Part shown: piece by piece, positions 54,430-62,319 of the stretch
Numbering within the stretch: the first letter of the stretch is position 1
Layout: each line of letters starts with the position of its first letter
Assembly: GCA_017450435.1 (NCBI GenBank)
Contig: JAFSTO010000056.1
Span: 1-64,000, forward strand
Length of the DNA: 64,000 nucleotides
Direction: 5' to 3'
Origin: Paludibacteraceae bacterium
GTDB lineage: Bacteria > Bacteroidota > Bacteroidia > Bacteroidales > Paludibacteraceae
The notes under the pieces: model-generated
Databases searched by the model: none
What the model saw: the letters and a program-made list of their open reading frames with translations, nothing else
Told to the model about the DNA's origin: nothing
Position numbers and translations under genes: made by a program

Positions 54430-57000
54430 ATGAATATGTTTGCTCAATCCATTACCGGCTCTCTCGGCCTCTGTAGAGTCATAGCACGCTATGGCTCTAC
54501 AGAGAGGCTGACGGCGCCACACTTCGTACGTCTAACCGCTCTGCTCCTGCCATTACTAATGTTCGCACCATGTACTTACGCGGACGACTTTGACATTATG
54601 AGGGATAACCTCAGAACGCAGGTATTTCTTGGACCTCTTGACTACGACCCCACTGACCCCGATGTTCAGGCGTTTATAAACACTATCGAAACGAACGCTA
54701 CTAAGTGGCAACAGAGTCTGCAGAAAACCCCAACCACCTGTCTCTGGACAGACTACCCGAGTATTAAAGGCGATGCTAACAACACATGCAAACACCTTAA
54801 TTACACTCTGCAACGACTGCACACTATGGCGCTGGCTTGGGCGTATCCGACTTCCGCATTGTATCATAATCAGACATTGTTATACAACATCACACACAGC
54901 CTTGATTTCTTATACGGATATTGCCTTAACGAAAACACTACGCTCATTGGCAACTTCTGGGAATGGCGTATTGGTATGCCTACTGAGTATGCCGCGATAG
55001 TCAGTATCTTGTATGAGCAACTGACACCTGCACAACTCGACCACTACGACAAGGCGTTCAGTAACTTCGTCAGAGCTTTCGCCAAAGCGGGAAACCTGAC
55101 CTTTGCCAATCAGGCGGATATATGTCGTAACTTGCTTTATATGGGAATTCTTCTCGGCAGGCAGCAAGACATAACCGACGCTCTCAGTATGGTCAAACGT
55201 GCCTTTGTTGACGAGACTACGCTCGCACAACGGAAGAATGCACAACGCCTGATGGAGCAGATGATCCGGGAACAAGGCGACTATCACAACTATAACGGCA
55301 TACTGAAGAAAGAGGGACTGTACGACGACGGAACCTTTATACAACATACCGCTATACCATATATCGGAGCATACGGAACCAGCATGGCACGTTTCGCTTC
55401 CGAGATGCAACTCTGTTTTGCGGGTACAACATCGTTTAAGGCACCACAGTACTTCTACACGGCTATGCCACTATGGATAGACAAGGCATACATGCCGGCT
55501 ATCTATAAGGGAGAGATGATGAGAATGTTCATGGGCAGAAGTGTCAACTCTGCGCACTCCTCGCACGAAGCAGCACGGGATATAGGACTATACTTGTATA
55601 ACGCCTCTGCTCTTATTCAGGACACTGTGATGAGACAACGGGTGATAAACACTTGCGCAGACTGGTACAGGGCAAACACTTATTACTCTTCACCCTACGA
55701 CGGAATGAATCCTATTGTACATAGACCGCAGATTAACCGACTGCTTGAAAACGCACAGAATGCTGCTGACGAACAACCCTTTGCGAAGATGCTTGCTGCC
55801 GGAGACAGACTCATTCACCAGACGACACGTTTCAGACTCGGGCTCGCTATGTCAAGCTGCAGAATCGGAAAGTTCGAAGGATTCTCAGGCAATAATATGT
55901 CAGGATGGTACACCGGCGACGGTATGACATATATCTACACCCCCAACCATCGTGAACACTGGCTATCCTTCTTCAATTACTGCAACTACTATCGGATGCC
56001 CGGAACGACCGTGGATATGATTACCAGGACCGCTGACGGAGCAGGCATCGCTCTGTTTGACAATCCCGTCAATGCACAATCGCATGTCGGAGGACTCACA
56101 CTCTCCGGCAGATACAGCGCAGCGGCAATGAGTCACGTCGGAGCAAAAAGCGACCTCGTCGCAAAGAAAGCCTGGTTCTGTTTCGACAACGAGGTCGTCT
56201 GTCTCGGGGCAGGAATAACTATGTCTGAACAACGTATGGTCGAGACTATTGTGGAAAGCAGACGGATTGACGTACCCTATTTCATTGATGAAGAGCAGGG
56301 GACAACCAGAAAGTGCTATCAGATGAACTACAACAACCCGACTTACGCCTATATCAACGAGGTCGGAGGATATGTCTTTCCACAACCCTGTACGCTCTCT
56401 ACATACATCGAGCAGAACAAGTGTATAAGCCTCTTTATTCAACACGGGAAAGCGCCAAACAACGCCGGCTATGCCTATATCCTTCTTCCGCAACTGTCGC
56501 GCGAACAAGTCAGCAACTACGCTGCTGATATACCCGTCACGATACTACGAAACGATACCTTCGCGCAAGCGGTAAGACATGATGATTTGGATATAACCGC
56601 TGTCAACTTCTGGCAAACGGCTTCCGTCAATGGCGTCAACGCTGACGGACCTTCCATCCTGATGTTCCGACACGTCGCGGACTCTTTCTATCTCTCTGCT
56701 GCTGACCCGACCTGGAAAAGAAACACTATGCGCTTTGTCATCAATGGAAAATACACTCTTGTCACTTCCAACAAGCAGAATGTCAACGTCACCATTGACG
56801 ACTCGAAAACGACAATCGACATTGATTGTACCGACCTTATGGGACAAGCGACTGAACTGGTTTTCCAAACGGAACAACGTATGTCATACCTCGATCTGCC
56901 GGCAACCGACCAAACGACTGCTACTAAGTTGGTTCGTGACGGACAGATTGTCATCAACCGGGATGGGATACACTACAACGTCTTAGGCACAAAACTATAA
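54430..57000 (+). CDS. PL8-family polysaccharide lyase, with C-terminal tail
   Basis: 856 residues. PL8 fold: N-terminal (alpha/alpha) toroid with GNFWEWRIGMP and C-terminal beta-sandwiches (GWYTGDGMTYIYT, YRMPGTTVD, KAWFCFDNEVVCLGAGI). Catalytic residues appear intact: Asn227 (FANQADIC), His306 and Tyr315 (DGTFIQHTAIPYIGAYG, nine residues apart as in chondroitinase AC) and Arg370 (FMGRS). It cleaves a uronic-acid glycan by beta-elimination. Ends with the shared tail KLVRDGQIVINRDGIHYNVL. The N-terminus is odd: a palindromic repeat encodes part of a long charged extension before the signal peptide (TALLLPLLMFAPCTYA). Substrate (hyaluronan, chondroitin, xanthan or other) unresolved. Confidence 0.9.
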   Translation: MNMFAQSITGSLGLCRVIARYGSTERLTAPHFVRLTALLLPLLMFAPCTYADDFDIMRDNLRTQVFLGPLDYDPTDPDVQAFINTIETNATKWQQSLQKTPTTCLWTDYPSIKGDANNTCKHLNYTLQRLHTMALAWAYPTSALYHNQTLLYNITHSLDFLYGYCLNENTTLIGNFWEWRIGMPTEYAAIVSILYEQLTPAQLDHYDKAFSNFVRAFAKAGNLTFANQADICRNLLYMGILLGRQQDITDALSMVKRAFVDETTLAQRKNAQRLMEQMIREQGDYHNYNGILKKEGLYDDGTFIQHTAIPYIGAYGTSMARFASEMQLCFAGTTSFKAPQYFYTAMPLWIDKAYMPAIYKGEMMRMFMGRSVNSAHSSHEAARDIGLYLYNASALIQDTVMRQRVINTCADWYRANTYYSSPYDGMNPIVHRPQINRLLENAQNAADEQPFAKMLAAGDRLIHQTTRFRLGLAMSSCRIGKFEGFSGNNMSGWYTGDGMTYIYTPNHREHWLSFFNYCNYYRMPGTTVDMITRTADGAGIALFDNPVNAQSHVGGLTLSGRYSAAAMSHVGAKSDLVAKKAWFCFDNEVVCLGAGITMSEQRMVETIVESRRIDVPYFIDEEQGTTRKCYQMNYNNPTYAYINEVGGYVFPQPCTLSTYIEQNKCISLFIQHGKAPNNAGYAYILLPQLSREQVSNYAADIPVTILRNDTFAQAVRHDDLDITAVNFWQTASVNGVNADGPSILMFRHVADSFYLSAADPTWKRNTMRFVINGKYTLVTSNKQNVNVTIDDSKTTIDIDCTDLMGQATELVFQTEQRMSYLDLPATDQTTATKLVRDGQIVINRDGIHYNVLGTKL
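54469..54504. repeat. Palindrome inside the 5' coding region of the first PL8 gene
   Basis: 17-bp arms CTCTGTAGAGTCATAGC (54469-54485) and GCTATGGCTCTACAGAG (54488-54504) with a 2-base loop; one G-T mismatch. It shares the TGTAGAG core with the intergenic palindromes at 854 and 36526. It is translated as part of the region ahead of the hydrophobic signal segment. Confidence 0.75.
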
Positions 57001-57016
57001 ACACTTACTCGTAATC

Positions 57017-59374
57017 ATGATTCGCCTTTACTCTCTCTCCCCCCTTTTCCCGCGACGCAGCGTTCTTTTCGCTGTTTCTCTGATGCTTTCTTTCAACATC
57101 GCCTTTCCTTCCGACTTGACTCTGCTCCGTCAACGGCTTCGGGAGACAGTCACACTCGGCACACTCGATTATTCGGAAGAGGAACCCCAGATGAGAGCTT
57201 ATCTCAATGATTTGGCAGAAAAAACCACTATCTACCAACGCTCAATGAGACGGGACACCTCTTTCCTCTGGGACGATTGTAACCTTCTTACCAGAGTGCC
57301 CGCGTTTACACCCTTTCATGTCCATTATTCGTATATGAGGCTACATACAATGGCAAGAGCTTGGGCGTACCACGGCACACCTTTTTATCATGACCCGCAA
57401 CTCCTTGACGATATACGGTTTGCTTTGGAGCTGCTATACCGTGTCGCTTATAATGAGAATACACCTATGTGCGGCAATTGGTGGGAATGGCGCATAGGAA
57501 ACACTTGGGACTACGCTAATATCGTTAGTATCCTCTACGACCAACTCACAACAACCGAACTGCAACATTTTGAAAAAGGCGCAAGCCGGCATGTCCGGGA
57601 CTACGCCAAGACCGGCAACCTGACCTATGCTAATCAGGCGGATATATGTCTAAACCTCATTATGATAGGACTCCTTACCGATAACGAACAAGACGTATAT
57701 GACGGCATAAGATGTGCCGTACCTGCTTTCGTGGATAAGACCACACCTCAACAGAGAGCGCTGGCTAATCTCTCGCACGACAGTATTATCCGGGAACAAC
57801 GGCAATACAGGCATAACACTATCGTCTGGAAGAAAGAAGGACTATATCCTGACGGCACTTTTATTCAACATGTCGCTATACCGTATATCGGCACTTACGG
57901 CAAACAGATGGCAAACTTGCTCTCTATTATGCTCAGGCTCTTCCACGACACCGGATATCAGATACCTAAGCAGATAATCGATGTGGTTCCGACCTGGGTG
58001 ACACGTACCTACCTGCCGGCTATCTACAGAGGAGAGATGATGCTTATGTTTATGGGGAGAGGTAATGCGAGGGACCCGTACCGCAACGCAAGGCAGTGTG
58101 TGCTTGACCTGCTCGATTGTGCTTCTCTCATCAAGGATTCTGCGCTTCACAACAGGGTGGTCAGTGAGTGTGCTGACATGATTGCTTTTGACAGCCATTA
58201 TCCCTCGCCGTATAGCAATATAGGTGAACTGCCTGTCAATAAGCCGCGAGTGGATGCCGCATTGGAGTTGGCTGACAAGAACTATGCGCAGCAACCGTTC
58301 TCTCTTTTTCTTGCTGCGGGAGACCGACTCATTCACCAGACCGACAACTACCGTTTCGCTCTCGCAATGTCAAGCAACAGAATAGGCAAATACGAGGCGT
58401 TTATACGACCTACCAAAAGCGAGAATACTACCGGCTGGTACACAGGAGACGGCATGACTTACATATACACACCTTTTGACCCCTTCCAGTATAAGCAGTA
58501 TGTGCCGCGTGTCAATCCTTATAAGATTCCCGGAACAACCGTGGATTTGTTGCCACGTGAGCCTTGTGCAAGCAACATGATTCTTTTCGACAGTCAACCG
58601 GCGGCGGCTGATGTAGCAAGGGCGGGAGGAGTAACAATGAACGGGATGTATGTGTCTGCTATGATGCAGCTGCTTGCTTCCCGCTCTGACTTGAAAGCAC
58701 GTAAGTCTTGGTTCTGCTTCGACAACGAAATAGTCTGTCTCGGCTCGGCAATTACACTCACTGACGACAGAGAAGTTATCACAACTGTAGAGAACAGACA
58801 GTATAATAGGCGGCTTACGCTGAATGGAACACAGCTCACAAATAACGACACTGTTGTGGAAAATGTCAAATATGCCTGGCTTGACAGCACAGGTGCCTAT
58901 TTCTTCCCTAAGCCCGTTACGCTTCATACTGCCGTTAGTGAGAGAGGATACAACGAGATGTGGCTCTCACACGGTAACGCCCCTTACAACGCCTCTTATG
59001 AATACGTCTTACTGCCTACAATGACGGAGCAGGACGCGGGGAACTATGCACGCCGGCCTGACGTGACTGTTCTGAGAAACGACACCGCTGTGCACGCTGT
59101 TTATGACCGGGTGTCCGGCATTACTGCCATCAACTTCTGGCAAAAGGCAACTGTCGCCGGAGTAACAGCCGATGCTATGACGGCGTTAATGATGAGACAA
59201 CAGGGCGACTCACTACTCATCGCTGTTGCCGAACCGACCTGGTTGCGAGATACCCTCTCGTTAACTATTGACGGATACGGTACAACCACCCTGAATACAC
59301 GACTCATGCAGGGGACAACACAACAGATATGCCTGCCTCGGCAGAGAAAATGCAAACACAAGAATAATAGATAA
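57017..59374 (+). CDS. PL8-family polysaccharide lyase, without the C-terminal tail
   Basis: 785 residues, paralog of the preceding lyase. Signal peptide ending NIAFPS. Motifs GNWWEWRIGNT, TYANQADIC (Asn206), DGTFIQHVAIPYIGTYG (His285, Tyr294), FMGRGN (Arg348), GWYTGDGMTYIYT, YKIPGTTVD and KSWFCFDNEIVCLGSAI are all present, so it should be active. It stops about 70 residues earlier than its neighbour and lacks the shared tail, ending in a basic stretch (LPRQRKCKHKNNR). It may therefore stay periplasmic and act on imported oligosaccharides while the tailed paralog works outside. Starts 16 bases after the first lyase. Confidence 0.9.
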   Translation: MIRLYSLSPLFPRRSVLFAVSLMLSFNIAFPSDLTLLRQRLRETVTLGTLDYSEEEPQMRAYLNDLAEKTTIYQRSMRRDTSFLWDDCNLLTRVPAFTPFHVHYSYMRLHTMARAWAYHGTPFYHDPQLLDDIRFALELLYRVAYNENTPMCGNWWEWRIGNTWDYANIVSILYDQLTTTELQHFEKGASRHVRDYAKTGNLTYANQADICLNLIMIGLLTDNEQDVYDGIRCAVPAFVDKTTPQQRALANLSHDSIIREQRQYRHNTIVWKKEGLYPDGTFIQHVAIPYIGTYGKQMANLLSIMLRLFHDTGYQIPKQIIDVVPTWVTRTYLPAIYRGEMMLMFMGRGNARDPYRNARQCVLDLLDCASLIKDSALHNRVVSECADMIAFDSHYPSPYSNIGELPVNKPRVDAALELADKNYAQQPFSLFLAAGDRLIHQTDNYRFALAMSSNRIGKYEAFIRPTKSENTTGWYTGDGMTYIYTPFDPFQYKQYVPRVNPYKIPGTTVDLLPREPCASNMILFDSQPAAADVARAGGVTMNGMYVSAMMQLLASRSDLKARKSWFCFDNEIVCLGSAITLTDDREVITTVENRQYNRRLTLNGTQLTNNDTVVENVKYAWLDSTGAYFFPKPVTLHTAVSERGYNEMWLSHGNAPYNASYEYVLLPTMTEQDAGNYARRPDVTVLRNDTAVHAVYDRVSGITAINFWQKATVAGVTADAMTALMMRQQGDSLLIAVAEPTWLRDTLSLTIDGYGTTTLNTRLMQGTTQQICLPRQRKCKHKNNR

Positions 59375-59388
59375 ATAAGGTATATACA

Positions 59389-62268
59389 ATGAAATGTTTT
59401 GTCTCTTTTCCTTTTGTACATCGTGCTTACGTCCTTTGTGCATCATTTGCCGCGTTGTCGCTTTTTACAATTTTGCCTGTTTTCGGACAAGCTGTGATTA
59501 GTGAGACATCCCGCACCTTCACCACCTATCCCTATTCCGACCCTACACCCGTGGCACTCTTGGCACCACAACAGGAAAGGCCGTCCTATCCCTATTTCAG
59601 ATGGGACGGATATACCGACAAGGCGCTGGAGAAAGACTGGAAACTGGTGACGCTCGAAAATCCCTATATCTCGCTTTCCGTTTTGCCGGAGGTCGGAGGA
59701 AAAATATGGGGCGCAACCGAAAAATCAACCGGCAGGGAGTTTATTTACACCAACAAGGTTTTGAAGTTCCGGGATATAGCTATGCGCGGAGCTTGGACCT
59801 CAGGCGGAATAGAGTTCAACTTCGGTATTCTCGGGCATGTACCTACAACCGCAACACCCGTTGATTATTTGACTTGCACTTTGCCAGACGGCTCGGTCAG
59901 TTGTTATGTGGCATCGTACGAATGGGTAACCGGAGCATGGTGGATGGTCGATATCAACCTGCCCCCCGACAAGGCGTATTTTACCACCTCTGTCACGTGG
60001 TATAATGCTTCAAATAACCTTCAATCTTGTTATCAGTGGATGAATGCTGCATACTCCGTCAGGGGAGATGCCGAGTTTGTCTATCCCGGAAATGCCTCTA
60101 TCAGTCATAGCGGCGACTGGGACACTTACCCGGTCAATAAATTGGGGAAAGACATTTCTTGGTACAAGAACATCGATTTCGGAAACAGCATGTCTGTACA
60201 TGTTCTCGGAGCATACAGCAATTTTTACGGTATCTACTGGCACGACTCGGATTTCGGCTCGGCTCACATGGCAGAGCATGCCGACAAACTCGGTATGAAA
60301 TATTTTATCTGGTCCACTGCTCGCAGTGGAGCTATATGGGAGAACCTGCTCACCGATGCGGACGGACAATATATCGAGCAACAGTCAGGACGTATGTTCT
60401 GCCAACCTGACGAACATTGTGCCACAACCCCGTTTCAGCATACTGCATTGCAACCGGCGCAGACTGACACCTGGACAGAATATTGGTTCCCTGTCAAGGA
60501 TATTGGAGGAGTAAAACAGACAAGTACGCTCGGCTCCCTCAATGTCACTCGTTTGGAAGATGGTACGATACTGCTGGGCTTCTGCCCGTTGCAGGCTGTT
60601 AACACAGACTTGCTTGTCTATGCAGGAGACTCCCTTGTCACTACTCTCCCGCTGAAGGCAGAGGTGCTGCAGAAATGGGAGCAGAAGGTTAGCAACCCCT
60701 TGCTGTCGCGGCAGGGGACGCTCAGAGTGGAAACTAAAGATATGCAGCTTGTGTATTCCGAGCGAACGCAAGACAATCTGACCGACAGGCCACTTGAACA
60801 GCCGAAGGATATAAATCATAACAGCGTGTATGAATTATACTCGCAGGGGTACAATTGGTTGTGCCAGAAGCGCTATCCGGAGGCGGAACAATATCTGAAA
60901 CAGGCTATCGGCAAAGACTCCTATTTTGTGCCGGCACTTACTGCGCTTGCCACTGTATATAACGAGCAAGGACGATTCGATGAAGCTCTCACGCTTTGTC
61001 GAACGGCTCTCGCAGTCAATACCTACGACGGGCCTGCCAACTACCAGTATGCTGTCGCTTCGCTCGAAAAAGGGCAGCTGCTGCACGCCAAAGACGGGTT
61101 TGCGATGGCGGCAAAGAGAGACCTCAATCTCCGCTCTGCTGCACTCTTGCAACTTACTGATATCGCTATGCGCGAGAAGAATTTACTCAAGGCGGAACAA
61201 TACGCTGCACAGGCGCTCACAACTAATAATCTAAACCTTGACGCACAGATAAGGTTGGCTGCTATAAGCAGAATAAAAGGAAACAAAAAGGAGGCGCAAA
61301 CGACGATTGAAGCCGTTTTGAAGCAATTGCCGCTCTATCAACCAGCAAGGTTCGAAGCCGCACTGCTCGGCTTGATGACAATGCAGCAATTCAAACAGGG
61401 AGTACAATGTGAAATGAAGGACGAGGTTTTTCTTCAACTCGCTGACAACTACTCTGACGCTGAACTGTATGATGAGGCGGAACAAGTACTGAATTTGGCA
61501 GGAGGAACAATCGCTGCTTACCACAGAGCATACCTCGCTTACCTAAGAGGAGATAAGGAGAGGGCTACAGCCTTGCTGCGTGAGGCACAACTCAGACCGG
61601 CTGACTATGTCTTCCCGCACCGGTTGTCAACAATGCGTATCATGCAATGGGCGGATAAACTGCTGCCGGCTTGGCAGAATAAGTATTATGAGGGATTGGT
61701 ATTACTCGGGCTGCAGCGAGCAGAAGAGGCGCTCAAACTACTTCTGATGTGTGAACAAGCTGACTACGCTCCACTCTTTCTCACAAGGGCTACCCTACAG
61801 AATGGCGAGGACAAACTCAAGAGTCTCCTCAGAAGCGAAAGTTTGCAACAATCCTGGAGATGCGGCAGAGAGTTGATTGACTATTATCTTACTGAGAACT
61901 TGCTGAAAAAGGCAGTCGGGTACGGAAAGAAATACCACAAGCTATATCCCGGTAATTATTATATCTCTGTCTTGTACGCCGATGCTTTGTGTCGTGACGG
62001 ACGCTTTAGCGACTGTATCCGACTGCTCGGCAAAACCAAAGTTTTACCTTATGAAGGCGCCACTGAGGGACATGACATTTATCGTGATGCGTATCTCGGC
62101 ATGGCGAGACACTTACTACAAAAAGGTAAATATAACGAGGCGCTTGAGGCCGTCAACAAAGCACGCCTTTGGCCGGAGAACCTCGGCGTCGGCAAACCTT
62201 ACGATAATCTTATAGACTCCTCTAAGGAAGACGCTCTCGAAGCCGAAATAAAGAAGCACATAGAGTAG
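59389..62268 (+). CDS. DUF5107-TPR protein, probable glycan-active accessory enzyme
   Basis: 959 residues. Signal peptide (to VFGQA). N-terminal ~430 residues match the DUF5107 type of beta-sandwich, similar to galactose-mutarotase-like domains: ENPYISLSVLPEVGGKIWGA, RGAWTSGGIEFNFGILGHVP, WYNASNNLQSCYQWMNAAY, GKDISWYKNIDFGNSMSVHV, WENLLTDADGQYIEQQSGR. The C-terminal half (~465-955) is a series of TPR helices (RYPEAEQYLKQAIGKDSYFV, GRFDEALTLCRTAL, KYNEALEAVNKAR). The family is found with glycan-degradation genes in Bacteroidota; I do not know a proven reaction. Its first 25 codons closely match those of susD at 42106. Last gene of the locus. Confidence 0.8.
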   Translation: MKCFVSFPFVHRAYVLCASFAALSLFTILPVFGQAVISETSRTFTTYPYSDPTPVALLAPQQERPSYPYFRWDGYTDKALEKDWKLVTLENPYISLSVLPEVGGKIWGATEKSTGREFIYTNKVLKFRDIAMRGAWTSGGIEFNFGILGHVPTTATPVDYLTCTLPDGSVSCYVASYEWVTGAWWMVDINLPPDKAYFTTSVTWYNASNNLQSCYQWMNAAYSVRGDAEFVYPGNASISHSGDWDTYPVNKLGKDISWYKNIDFGNSMSVHVLGAYSNFYGIYWHDSDFGSAHMAEHADKLGMKYFIWSTARSGAIWENLLTDADGQYIEQQSGRMFCQPDEHCATTPFQHTALQPAQTDTWTEYWFPVKDIGGVKQTSTLGSLNVTRLEDGTILLGFCPLQAVNTDLLVYAGDSLVTTLPLKAEVLQKWEQKVSNPLLSRQGTLRVETKDMQLVYSERTQDNLTDRPLEQPKDINHNSVYELYSQGYNWLCQKRYPEAEQYLKQAIGKDSYFVPALTALATVYNEQGRFDEALTLCRTALAVNTYDGPANYQYAVASLEKGQLLHAKDGFAMAAKRDLNLRSAALLQLTDIAMREKNLLKAEQYAAQALTTNNLNLDAQIRLAAISRIKGNKKEAQTTIEAVLKQLPLYQPARFEAALLGLMTMQQFKQGVQCEMKDEVFLQLADNYSDAELYDEAEQVLNLAGGTIAAYHRAYLAYLRGDKERATALLREAQLRPADYVFPHRLSTMRIMQWADKLLPAWQNKYYEGLVLLGLQRAEEALKLLLMCEQADYAPLFLTRATLQNGEDKLKSLLRSESLQQSWRCGRELIDYYLTENLLKKAVGYGKKYHKLYPGNYYISVLYADALCRDGRFSDCIRLLGKTKVLPYEGATEGHDIYRDAYLGMARHLLQKGKYNEALEAVNKARLWPENLGVGKPYDNLIDSSKEDALEAEIKKHIE

Positions 62269-62319
62269 CCCAATGAGAGAAAATAGTCACAACACCGGCA
62301 TCTCTACCAACCCGCACTC

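Noticed and set aside
57017-59374. Frameshift that removed the C-terminal tail of the second PL8 gene
   Set aside because: The other two frames after the last conserved segment encode no tail-like sequence before their stops, so the shorter end seems genuine.
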